In this document: positions 24,786-37,031 of the stretch, piece by piece
Layout: each line of letters begins with the position of its first letter
Numbering within the stretch: the first letter of the stretch is position 1
Position numbers and translations under genes: made by a program
The notes under the pieces: generated by a model
Database searches by the model: none
Seen by the model: only the letters and a program-made list of their open reading frames with translations
What the model was told of the DNA's origin: nothing
NCBI GenBank assembly: GCA_021613535.1
Contig: CP075497.1
Span: forward strand, 4,712,001-4,776,000
From: Adineta vaga
Taxonomy: Eukaryota; Rotifera
Length of the DNA stretch: 64,000 bases
Direction: 5' to 3'

Positions 24786-26095
24786 TCGATTGAATAATAG
24801 AACAGGTAATATCTTTTAATTGATGTAGAAACATGTCTTAACTTAATAAATATCTGACTCATTGAGAAAATAAATATTTTTTTTTTCGATGGAAAAGTTT
24901 TGATGTTATCATAGTCGATCCGACATATGTCAATTGTCAAGAAAGAAGGAAAAAAACGAACGAACAAACGAGAGGAAATGAAGATGTTACTACATAACCA
25001 ATCAAAATGTATTTCAAAAATTAATTCGCTTTAAGTTCTTAGACAATTATTTGATAGGAAAGAATTGTTCTGTAAGTATACTGCGAAAAACTTAAACAAC
25101 TTTTATTTTTTATATAAATCTGTAACTAGTGTCATCTATTGGAAAGAAATTATAAACAATACGATGTTGTTATTAGATTAATCTTGTGATATGAACTGGT
25201 TCGAAAAGTGTGGAAAAAAGCATTGTGATGTTTCCGAAATCATCGTATTCATTTGTGAATCTCTTTAACAGTAGCTTTACTAGGATTTCTTTTCTATGCA
25301 TTATGATTTGATATAAAAAGATGAAAGATCATAAATCCCAAAAAGTGTTGACACACATTCGTTCAGTCAAGTACATTTTCTTTATGAATCTATTTGCTAG
25401 TCCAATTACATCATCAATTGAATGTGTTCTGTTCATGATTAAGAGAACAACTAATAAGGAGTCTTTATTTAATAATATCGCTCAAATTCACAAGTTGCTG
25501 TGTTCATGACAAGAACGAATGAAACATAATAAGATCGACATTATTGAAGAAAAGAAAGAAAAGAAAAGAATTCGTGCAACAGATTGTACTTTCTTTTTTC
25601 TCGTCAAAGATGATTTGTTTGCTAAGACAAATATTGTAGGTTGATATATACATATGAGGATAAATTCAATTCAAAAAGTATAATAAAAAGCAAATGAAAG
25701 TGTTGTGATAATCGATCGAGACGAAAACAAGTTCCTGGTACGATTTCGATCAGTTTCATACTTTTCTTTTACTATGATTATATCTTTACTTTTTATTCTA
25801 TTCTCAATATGTACAAAGAACTAATAGCAGTTGGTGGTCGACAATTACGATTCAATTTATATGTCCCTATTCAATGCAAATTTTCATTCAACAATGTTAT
25901 TTTCTTTGATTTGAAATGTGTCACTTGTCATTCTTGGTAAAGATCGAATAAGTAAGTACTTTTAATCGAGTAGAGACGAAGAAGAAGAACAAGAAAAAAG
26001 GACAAGGATTACATCTTTTTTTTCTGGTGATTATGATATTTGATAGTAGTAGTATATTTAAAACTTAAATCGCGTGTGCTTGTCAATATTCGACA
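24786..26095. other. Intergenic, no gene seen
   Basis: About 1.3 kb between two minus-strand genes. Short open frames (24695-24967, 25321-25509) have no domain or splice context. GAA-rich tracts occur near 25545-25570 and 25979-25996. Confidence 0.5.
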
Positions 26096-28016
26096 TTATA
26101 AATCGATGCATTTTGAGGCCGTATCAAGTGGAACATCACGTTGTTCAGGTTCTTGAGGAAGATATACACGTTTCCAATCAAAATTCGGTGAGTAATTACC
26201 ATCAGAACCATTACATGATAAATGAAATGGTGCTAATTCATAAAATGTTTGAAGAATAGCTGCAGTTAGTGGAGTCCAACGTATTGAATGATAATTGTCA
26301 TATATTGTTCGATCTTTACTTGTTTTCGCCAAATCATATCTAAGAACGAATTTGATTTCTTTTCTTTTTTTTTAATCTTATTATTATAACTTACTGTTTC
26401 ATTGTTTCAAAAAATTGATCAAGTTCATCATCACGTACACTTGTTTTACATAATTCTAACTCACTTCGTGGATAATAATGCATATAATTAACACACATTT
26501 CATCATTTATTCCATATCCACCGAATGTCATATTAGATCGACTTTCTGTATTGTAAATACATGTATGTAAAATCGTATCACCACGTTCAATTTGAAGTGG
26601 TTTAGGTAAAAGACGAATTTCTTGAAAATGAGGACTATAATGTCGATCGACATTCAATGTCACAATTTCTCCTGATTTCTTAATAAGACGAGTAAATGCT
26701 TGAATACCAGTTAGATGTGTATGTAATTGTGAAGCAAATACAGTAATACCTTTGCGTGGTAGTGTTGCTTTTGTACATTCACCTGTACAATAACCAGAAA
26801 TACGAAACGATGGTAAACCTGGTGGAATTGAATTTTTTGGATTATATTCAAGACCAACTTCCATAATTCCTGCATCATATTTTCTTAATGTTGGTGTATA
26901 ATATATTCGTATACCTGATTGATCGATAACACCTTTTTTCAAATATGGATTATTAAAATGTACTTCAAGAACAAGAAATCGTGATGATTTAGATCCACCG
27001 ATTAATCCACCTGCTTCGTCTGGATAAGTAAAATTTTCGGCACCCATTGCCCATGCACCAATAACACGACGACATGGTGTTAAACCCATTGGTTTTTGTT
27101 CACTTGTACATATTCCATTAAATGCCGGTATTTTCATACTAGGATCTACATCACAATGGAATAATTCCATATGATGAACGATACCTTCACTTTGTGGTGA
27201 AACAATACCATCAAAACGAATAATATGATGTGGTTTTGCCATAATCTGTCGTGGTAATTCAAATCGTGTACACCAATAAGTTGTTTCAACATTTGGAATA
27301 TGAACATCTTGATTGAGAAAGTCAATATGTGGTTCTGTATCCGGTATTGAAGTAAAACTAGTCTAAATGAATTTCATTGAGATAGAATTTAAGTTTAAGT
27401 TTTCAAATCTTACTTGACTTTTAAGTAATTGAACACGTTGTAATACTAATTTCATACGTTCCACATTCACTTCAATTGTTTTTCTTTGTTTAAATTTTTG
27501 AAAATCATCATTCATCATTAAACCTGTTAACAGATGTGTTGTACCGTAATCGATAATATAATTTCGATGTTGTCTATCGCATGTATCAAATGGCCGTGTA
27601 ATTTGTATTGTATATTTTTTCTTCTTACCATTTTCTACATTGACACGATTTTGTATCATATAATCTAATTTCACCGGATTCTCAGGAAGATTTAATAAGC
27701 TATTTTCATCTGTATATCCATTATAAAGTTTTTCATCACTACCAAAGATAATAACGTCTAATTGATTGGTATTTAAATCATGAGTTGAAAATGCAAGTAA
27801 ACCACTTTGACTATTTGGAATCGTAATATTCCAGTGAAAAATCAATTGCGTTTCATCATTTTCATCATAATCCCATTGAAGTGTACTTTGAAATACTTCT
27901 GCTAAACCTACCATATATCGTAATTGATTCTCATCATTCTCTTGTCTTCGTAGAAAATTTCCACCAAAACTAATTTCAATGAGAAATAGAATTGATAAAA
28001 CTCGTATTGACAACAT
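26096..28016 (-). CDS. DBH: Dopamine/tyramine beta-hydroxylase (copper type II, ascorbate-dependent monooxygenase)
   Basis: Secretory-vesicle enzyme that hydroxylates dopamine to noradrenaline or, in most invertebrates, tyramine to octopamine. Three exons: 27414-28016, 26395-27362 and 26096-26339; 604 residues against ~600-617 in the family. A signal peptide (MLSIRVLSILFLIEISFG) leads into a DOMON domain (to about residue 200, ending RVQLLKSQ). Two copper domains follow: the CuH ligands KPHHIIRF (His246/247) with VHHMELFHC, then FASQLHTHLTG and DEMCVNYMHYYP, giving the CuM His-x-His and Met. ETTYWC, AWAMGAENFTYPDEAGG, SSRFLVLEVHFNNP and HYSPHFQEIR also match DBH closely. With no orthology test, DBH and TBH cannot be told apart; TBH is likelier in a protostome. 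Confidence 0.95.
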
Positions 28017-29223
28017 GTTATACTTGTTTTCTAGTCTATGTGCACAACGTTTTATATCTCCTGATATGAGGAAATAAAAAAGAAGAAGAAAAAGAAGAAA
28101 GATTGTTTCCTTTTATGATTGTCTTCGATTATCAGTTAATCAGAATTCAATGAGAATGAGCACGACAATAAATCTTCAGGAACTAACATGTTTTTTCTAT
28201 TATTATTAGTTTTTTTTGTTTCTTATCATTCAGGATCAAACTGAGATTCATTTAGTTTACTGTGCTCTATTTGCATATATACATAGAACATCCGGATTTT
28301 GAAGCAAGCAAAATCAATCAGTCAATCAAGATTGTCAGGTCATTCGAGGCTCGATTTTCTTTTTTTGTTTCGAAAATCTTTCTCTAGTCTGTTGAAGAAG
28401 AAGAAGAAAAATCTACATATTAAAATAGTAAATCGAAAGGTGACAGCGAAATTGTAGATTAGCTGATTATATTTCATGTTGGCGTGTATTTACAGACATC
28501 AAAATACATCTATCAATGATTCAAGTAGCATTCATTTACTTAAATATATTCCACAGTACACGTCTTTTGTGTTGTATTTGATGAAAAACGTGTGATCACT
28601 AGTTGAAATAACAAAATAAAGCGCATGTGTATGTGTACGTAAAAATCCTTCTTAAATATATTTATATTCACGATTGGATGTAAGAAGAGAAAGAATCAAC
28701 AATAAAATATGAGAAAGAGAGGTTCTTCTCTGTGAGAAGTTCTCATATTTTTTAAGAGACTACCTGTTCTTAATCGTTTTTTTTTCTTTTTGAAAAAAGA
28801 AAAACGAAAAGAAAAGAAGAAAAGGATATTTATTCAGGAAATAAATGATGAATATGAATTTTCGATGTGTAAAATACTGTTTATTAATAGTGGAGAAAAA
28901 AATAATCAACATTTGATTCTTTTTTTTTTCAACTTCCAGTTTACTTCATTCAACTTGTAAGATTTTTTTATCTCTTAATCATTTTTTGCTTCTTCTTCTA
29001 GAAATTAAAACAATCAATCATAACCATAACAATCTGACAACATACTCATATAGATTTATAAGTAAACGCCTTCACCTTTTCAATTTCTCAATCGTTTTCT
29101 TCTACTCATGGTTATGATTAATACCAATAATAACTAAACACAAGTTAATCCATGAGAGGATAGAAAACAAAATCTTCGATATATATTGTTCGTATTGCTT
29201 CGTTCGTTTCTTTTCTCTCAATC
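28017..29223. other. Intergenic between divergent genes
   Basis: Shared upstream region of the DBH/TBH gene (minus) and the claudin-like gene (plus), 1.2 kb. Many A/T tracts and GAA-rich stretches; no gene recognised. Confidence 0.5.
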
Positions 29224-31345
29224 ATGATTTATGAAGATCGATTAAATCCACCATCGAATTGGCCACCATTAGTTCGTTATCCAAAGTATTATTCTGATCG
29301 TGTAAGTAGATGTTTTTTATTCATTCAAAATTAACTGCCAGTCTACTTCACTTACAAAAGAGTGTAACAAATGGGTTTTTTTGCATTTTTACATTAAGGA
29401 AAGAGAAGAAAAAAAATGTTAAAGCTCTTAAATAAATTCACACGAAAATACAAAGATGATGAATTATAATGCAAATAGTATGTATCTTGAAAAATGAATT
29501 GAATCATAATCAGGCTAATTTTCCGCTAATCATTAAAAAAAATTATACAACAAAAATTTTTCGATTTCATTTAAAAGAAAAAGAACGTTGTAGAAGAACA
29601 ATTTGTAATCTAGTTTTTTTTTCAATTTTTTGTTGTTGTTATTGTTGTTGTTTCATACGTTTGAAGTGAGCGTGAACAGCGCAGAAATCCTAAAGGGTAT
29701 ATATGCATATATATGTTTGCCGCAAACGTTTCAGACGACTTTAAATGACTTTAAGGTAAACTGTGCGAAGACCATTTGTTAAATAAATATACATAGAGCA
29801 ATAGTCTATGCTGACGATCAAACGACATATATTTATGGCAAGAAAGATTTTTTTTATTATCTTTTGATTTTCTTTCTCTTTTTATAGCGTTTAAGTATTC
29901 TCTGGTTTCTTGCATTTGCTGCACTTTCATTAATATTAAGTGTGATTGCATTGATTATTGTTTTCGCTGTTGAAAATGCTTGGTTTCATGATAATTTCGA
30001 AAATTCGCTAACTAGATATGGCCTTTGGCGATTATGTTTTGTATCAAATAATACATGTGCAAGTTGGTTTGTAAGTGATACGACAAATGGTGCTCGTGTT
30101 GAGCGACGTCTCAGTCAATCTAAAGGTAGGAAGACGAAAGAAGAATTGAAAATATTCATGTGAACTAGTTTTCAGCGGGTATCAATGCATGGCAAGCACT
30201 TGAGATTATTTTTCTATTTTTAACAACAGCAACATTGATTATTACTATTGCTTCGATTATTTGTTATCGTCTACGAAACAGTCTTCATTATTATTTGGCT
30301 ATTCTTGCCGTATTTTGTGTTTGGCCTGCAGGTAATTGATAACAAGATCATGAAAAAACAAATTTCTGTATTCTTATTTAGTAAGTGTTGGAGTTTCGGC
30401 ATTATTTGTTTTTGGTTTTGCTGTATACAATGTTGCGACTCAACCACGAGAATTAGATTGGTGTTTCTATGTGAATTTAGTAGCTGTGATTCTAACACTT
30501 GTTGCAGCGATACTTTTATCGATTTATGATGCACTCTTGAAAAAACCAATTAAGTATGTTTGTGATAAAGTTTTTTTTTTCTCTCGAATTCTATCGGTTT
30601 GAATTATTTCGTATAGAAATATTGATGATGAAACTGTTGTTGAAACATTTGCTGATATCAATGGTTATCCAGCAAATTTAAGTCCATCAACATTTGTTGT
30701 TGTCAGACGTAATAAGAGAAAACGAAATAAACCTTATGATTATTCACAAACACTTCATCCAACTCGTTATTTTCCAAACACAACAACAACAACTAATCGA
30801 GTGATAACTAATGATCGTACTAATCCAAATCATCAAATGCTTACACCTTATACATCTGTCATTACTACACAGGAAACAAATTCAAATATTCAACAAACAC
30901 CATCCATACCTTATCGAACTACTGAATATAATCGTTCAAATCTAATAACATCACCATCAACAACAACGACAACAATTACACAACCATATCGACCACCTGC
31001 ACCAATTTATCAATATGAAACACAATCATTTCCAACAAATTTTCATCAAACAGAACCAGATACATTCAATCGTACGATAGGTTATAATTCGCGACATAAT
31101 AATGATTATACACAACATGGTTTTTATAATCCAATTCGAGCGAATACTACGAACGAACTGTCGAACAAAAACATGAACCACGTGTATTACATTATTATAC
31201 AGGTTATGATTATTTTGCTACAATAGATCCATCTGATACTGCCGTATCAAGACATCATACACTTACAAATGGACCTGGTACAGCAATAAGATACGGTGCT
31301 AATCCTTCTTATCATTCAAATGAATATATCAAAAGTACAATGTAA
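29224..31345 (+). CDS. Claudin/PMP22-like four-helix membrane protein with long Thr/Asn-rich tail; probable frameshift near the end
   Basis: Five exons: 29224-29301, 29888-30125, 30176-30331, 30382-30553 and from 30617. The first intron is 586 bases; the rest are 48-63. Four hydrophobic helices (WFLAFAALSLILSVIALIIV; IIFLFLTTATLIITIASIIC; LAILAVFCVWPAVSVGVSAL; VNLVAVILTLVAAILLSIYD) with the claudin-type signature GLWRLC...C in the first extracellular loop (YGLWRLCFVSNNTCASW). The cytosolic tail is long, polar and Thr/Tyr/Pro-rich. The tail frame closes at TAG 31224-31226, but a second frame stays open from about 31130 to TAA 31343-31345 with the same composition (HTLTNGPGTAIRYGANPSYH). Moving between them needs a one-base loss near 31130-31160; no GT...AG pair does it. 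Either stop could be real. Subfamily unresolved. Confidence 0.68.
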
Positions 31346-32182
31346 AATGAATAGACAGAACAATCAAAAATCGTCTATGTATTAGATATGAAGTAGATAA
31401 GTTATAATCATTTTTCATGTTTTTATACAATTAAGTTGTATCTTTTATATTGGATGCTTTCGGCAATTATATAGTTCTTTATCTTATCATCTCACTTTTT
31501 TTGTATGTCTTTTTTGCTAAAATGAAATCTTTTGGGGAAATGTTTGTTTTTTCTTACTCTATTTAAGTATGCTTATGTACGAAAGAAATCATTTGTCGCT
31601 ATTACATTACATGAAGAGGAATTCATTTTCTCCTCCTCCTCCTCCTCTTCTTCTTTTGCCCATCAATTGCAGTTTGGTATCTTTTACAATAAAAGAATTG
31701 CTTAGTATGAAAAATTCAAATATTTATTCGTAAGAAAAAATAAATCTCATCTTGTATTCATTTAATTCTCATTTCACTTCAATAAACTCATTTGTATGTT
31801 TTTCTTCTATCCTAAACGATCTATTTAACATTAATGATTAACATATTTTATTAGATAATAAACAATTCCATATGTGTGTAATCATATTCAGAGAAATTTT
31901 AGTTTACTGATTTGAATCTACATGTTGATATTCTTCTTGTCTTTATAGTCTCTAATTTATCTATATAAAATCTTGAAAAACATTTTCATATTTTATTAAT
32001 TTTCATTCAAATAATCTGATGAACAATTTGTACATACAACATCAAAATTAGAAAAAAAAACATGCATACTCTTATGTCATAAAATAGCTTGATTAGACAT
32101 GATTACAAAAAAAATATCACATTTGATTTCTTATTCATTAGAAAGACGCATGGATAAGAAGAACGATGATTTCCTAGCTGAA
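31346..32182. other. Convergent 3' flanks
   Basis: 3' UTR space between a plus-strand and a minus-strand gene. It contains several AATAAA-like signals (for example near 31689 and 31738), a CTC-rich tract at 31629-31650 and no gene. Confidence 0.5.
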
Positions 32183-35100
32183 TTAACTTTCAAGTAATTT
32201 TCTTTTAATTTCATCGAAATCTGATTGTAATGACATTGTTAATTTTCGTAATTCATTATGAACACGTGCATTAGCTTTCTCAAAAACATCACGTAATTCA
32301 TCTGTTTTACGCATTAAACGTGTATGATCATTCTCTTGTAATAAAGGTTCACCCGCTCGATCAATATGATGTCGATAATATCCAACTTCACAAGTGACAA
32401 ATTCTCTTGTTGCATGATGTTTTGCAGCTCTTGCTGATTGAATGCTACTTTGCAATTGATTATTACTATTTCGATATGGTAAGACAATTGTTGATTGAGG
32501 AAGATCAACACGCGATAGGCGTAATTCTAATTTCCATAGGTAATATTTTCTAATTCCATGAATTTGTGTTACACGACTTTGAAAGCGTGGAAAAAATGAA
32601 CGTTTTGATAATGCTAAAACTAATCGAGAACATGTTTCACAAAGTAAACCAAATTTAGCTTGTAAACCAAGACATGTTTCAATACGTGCACGTAAATGTT
32701 CACGTTTTGCATTCAAACGAAAACGTTTGACATCAGATACGGCTAAACCAACCTAAATCAAACAACAAATATTTTTTAATAGAAACAAAATATAATTGAT
32801 CATACCATTATATTCATAATAACAATATTCATTGTAAATACAAATGTTGAATAAAGTACCATTGCTGCTTCACTACCTTGTAAAACTTTTCCATGTGGAA
32901 AAAAGAGATCATCAAAATCATATTCTCCTGTTAACATTGCTAATGTTTTTGGTATAGAGTAAAATATAGATGTAAATTGTGGTTTCTTATTTACAAATAA
33001 CATATGAAAAGCAATAATATATCCAATCCAGATAAATACATAGATAAGACAAAATTTCAGAAATGTTAGAAATACACTAACAAATAGTAAACCATATTTA
33101 CCGATTTTTAATGCATTCATAAAAACAAGTAATAATAGTGTCCATACACTTGCCATACCCAAAGCACCTGCTTCCCATTGCCATTTACAACGAAGACCTG
33201 TACGTTGTGAGCAATGATTAAGATCCATAGCGAATAGAATAGCACAGACATACGTATGTAATTCTAGGAAATTGACGAAAAAACCACGAAAATATTTTTC
33301 ACGTTGTGTAATTAATTGAATAAATTCTTTTAATAATGCAATACCCGAACAAAGCAACAGTAGAGCACGAAGAAATCCTAAATATACATGTATTCCATGA
33401 AATAAATCCAACTTTTCAATAAATATCAAATCAAAACTTACGAAGTAAAACATTTCCTGGAAGAGGATCAATTGGATCCATTGTCAATTTGTCACATAAC
33501 TGTTTACAAGTAATATTTAATTCATCATAGTATGAACGTGGTTGTAGGTGAACCTAATGCAACACCTGTATATAAACATACAAAGAATACTTGTGCACAT
33601 AGGATTAATAAATATAGGAAATTTCCAAATAATTGAAATTTTAAATCAACACACATTTTAACAACATCATGATCATAAACTGGTGCATGATTGGCTTCAG
33701 CAATTAAAGATAATGGATGTTGTTTTAACCAATTCGATGTTGAAAATCGTTTTGATCGACCAAATATACAACGATGATGAGATGGTCGTGCTCGTAAACA
33801 ATCGTCAACTACGGATAAATCAACGCCATCTTCACCAACAAATTGTTCGAGTAACAGTGGCACTAATGGTAGCATTTCCGTCTGATAATAAGAACAAAGA
33901 AAAAAAAGAACCTAATTGAGTTATCTATTCATAATTTAATCGTATATGAAAGACATTATTTCCGCTTTTCTAACACTAATTATTCACATAGAAACAGTAC
34001 TTTTCTTAAAATTAGAGATAGATCAATCTTATTGTATAATATTTAATCGATTCGACTGAAAACCATATAATATGATGGAGTGAGTAAATATATCAATTAG
34101 AGAAGAGAAAAAATGACTTCCTATGTTTTATTTTGTACTCGATGAACTTAGCGTTTGTAAACTTACCATTGTTAACATGCGTTGTACAGGTGTTTGATCA
34201 TAACTTGAACCGGAATAGGCAACATTATAATGTTTTAAGAAAGTTTTATACGATCGATAAAGTTCTCGTTCATCTCCGGGAATTCGTACACTAATAAATG
34301 TTCGAACGAAATCTGATTTTTTCAATGCTATTGAATATTCAAGAACATTATATCCACGACCGTTGACATCGATTTGTATTTGAATAATCGCAGCAAAACG
34401 TTGAGTATCCGAAACAAAAAATGATGCAATATCTAATTGATCTTTATCAATAGTTGTCTTTAATGAATCAGCATTGATAAAATCAGTTACATCAACATTT
34501 CGATGTAACCATTTACTACTTAAGATATATTTAATACATTTTAATGATCCTTTTTCAATAGCAATAACAAATGGTGTTTTACCATTGGAATTCTTTTCAA
34601 TCAATCGTTGAAGAGCCTACAAAACATTTTAATTTTTGATTATTAAAAAACAGAATGATATTAAATTGATTGGACTTACTGTCCCTCTTGCAGCACTCGA
34701 ACCCAGTCGTTTCAATAATGATATTGCTCGACTTAAAACAATATCATTTCGTTGTTCTGTTGCATAATGAAATACACTCGAACCTATATTATCTTTACAT
34801 GTTAACGACAAAGGATCTTGTTCCATTAATAATGTTGCTGTTGATGTTGATCCAGCTTCAATCGCACAAAGTAATGGAGTTTGTCCACGTGTATTTAATA
34901 AAATACTAGCATGTGATGTTTCAGTAATTAACATTCTCATAATTTCTTCATGACCTAATCGAGCAGCTAGATGTAGTAATGTTTGTCCTTGAGATTCACC
35001 TGTCTCAAGACTTCCTTCTCGTTTCGATGTTGTCGCCATTGTCGTTGCTGTTATTGGTCCATGATCAATCCCGTTCGATTGTCCACCAGGTAAGTCAACA

Positions 35101-35953
35101 ATGGGCGCTGAAACTATTGCTGATACAGTTGAATGTAGATTTTGTACAACACCTTCTTGAATACGAGCTAATCGTTCTTGAAATTGCCTTTGTTGACGAT
35201 TACGAATGAAAGCTGGACGGCGACCATAAGGTCGATCTTCATCATCCCAATCAAGTAAACTATCAATAATTGGTTGTGGTGGACTGATACGAACTGATGG
35301 AATTGCTTTTGTAACTGTTAATTTATTTTCACTTGATGATGTCTGTTCCAGCAATGGAGTACTTGGTACTGATTGAGAAACTTTCTCGTCTCGAGTAGTT
35401 TTATCACTATTCGACGATGTCAGTGGTTTATGTGTACGAGATTGTTTTGGTGGAATGATAAAGATTTGAGTTGGCATTATAACCTAGCAACGAAAGAAGA
35501 GATGAGAATTCTTTTAAAACGAAATATATTACAATAAAAACAAAACAATTAGATTATGATTTGATATATTAAATTACTCATATATATATACAATTATCTA
35601 GTCGAAAAATATTGATATTGTAATATGATCATAAAACAATTCTACTTCCCTATTCCGCTGTCAATAGGTTACAATCAATATGAGTGAAAAAGTTGATTCT
35701 TTTCCATTTCTTTTCTAGTCACTACGATGTGTTTATGTTAAAGAAAATATATGCCAACATGTTAAATCAAGCGCATAGACAACAAAATGAATAAAAACAT
35801 CTGGATCATTTTTTTCTTAATTAATTCTATCTGTTTACAACTAACTATTTGCACTTATCTTTGGTATTTTTTCTATGAATAAATGTCTATTGAGAGATGT
35901 ATATAAGCATTACTTACGCCACGTGCCACTGTATATTTTTGAAGATTGCTCAT
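32183..35953 (-). CDS. TRPA-like cation channel with N-terminal ankyrin repeats; probable +1 frameshift
   Basis: Plasma-membrane sensory channel. Exons: 35918-35953, 34680-35483, 34167-34616, 33442-33881, 33377-32806 and 32752-32183; about 955 residues. Exon 1 reads MSNLQKYTVARG and joins to VIMPTQIF. A disordered start is followed by ankyrin repeats (GQTLLHLAARLGHEEIMRML, RGQTPLLCAIEAGSTSTATL, NGKTPFVIAIEKGSLKCIKY). Six TM helices follow; the pore region is SIPKTLAMLTGEYDFDDLFF and the S6 end is MNIMVGLAVSDV, matching the TRPA GLAVxD. A coiled-coil tail closes the protein. In exon 4 the frame is open through S1 (FLYLLILCAQVFFVCLYTGV) to about 33548, then stops; the next frame continues with LQPRSYYDELNITCKQ to the exon end. 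Dropping one base at the CC at 33547-33548 restores GS-LQPRSYYDELNIT. A 37-base intron would also restore frame but truncates S1. Confidence 0.82.
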
Positions 35954-37031
35954 AATAAACTATTTCTAATTAAACGATTTGTAAAATATAAATAATATAT
36001 AGAAGAAGATAATGTCAATCAATGTATGATGTAGAAAAATAGATTCTCTCAGAAAAATTCGTGAATATATAAAGCATTGCAGATATAAAGAAATGCATTG
36101 GATAATCATATAAACATTAGTTGCATTGAATAGCTGATTTGTTTCTTTGGTTTTTTTTATTTTACTTATTGCTCTTTTTCACTTCAGTGAAGAGAATAAG
36201 AAGAACAAGAAAAAAGAAACGACTTGCATTTTATATATACTCCAAAGAAAGAAGAAGAAGAAGAAAAAACATAAGACCTTTTTCTCTTTCTCGTCTTTTT
36301 TCTCTGATTCTCACTGTTCTATTCGTTTTTTCCCTCTGCCTTATCCAACTGTCCCTCTTATACGCTTTCTCATTAAGACAAGTAACTACAACGCATAGAC
36401 ATCATACATGTTTGTATTCTCTTCGTTGATTTAACCCGATCTAATCTTTCTTTTTACATTGATAAGAATTGATGTTTAAACACATTTTTTTTTCTTTTTA
36501 TTTCTACATTCATTTTCGTTTTTGAGAAAAAAATTCTCTTCGAATGAATGGGTAAGATTAAACTGACTTTTTTTTCTCTGGTATTCATCACGATATAAAA
36601 AATTATATACACAATTTACTTCTAGTCACTTATGCATATGATAGTAACCAGAAATATGTACTTCTAATCTTTTTTTATATTCATTTGGGAAATAATGTTA
36701 TTTCATTTATCAAAAGTACACATATAAAACATTTTTTATCAGATAACAAATAACTTATCCGAAAAAAATGATAACTAACTTCTGCCATTTTCGACAAAAT
36801 ATAAGAAAGTAATCTTCAATACATATGTGTATTGCATATTTATTCTTCTATTTTCGTCTTAATGAAGAACAACAACAAGAAGAAAGATCGTTCTTAGTTC
36901 TATGTATTTAGCTTGTATTTTTTGGCAAACTATCTATAATATCATTCGGAAGAACAACGAATATCTTTGAATAGGTATATAAAACACAACAATAAAGTAA
37001 AATAAAAACATAGAAAGAACAGAAATTTTTT
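35954..37031. other. Intergenic, no gene seen
   Basis: Upstream of the TRPA-like gene. CT/GAA-rich tracts at 36180-36320 generate chance open frames (36139-36429). A TA run lies at about 35580-35588. No domain or splice structure seen. Confidence 0.5.

Noticed and set aside
705-28016. Idea that calcium sensor, gephyrin, peptide GPCR and DBH/TBH form a neural gene cluster
   Set aside because: They lie on both strands, are interspersed with housekeeping genes and share no visible regulatory sequence; co-location is probably chance.
36139-36429. 96-codon frame with a hydrophobic stretch
   Set aside because: Created by CT and GAA simple-sequence tracts; two overlapping frames are open for the same reason.
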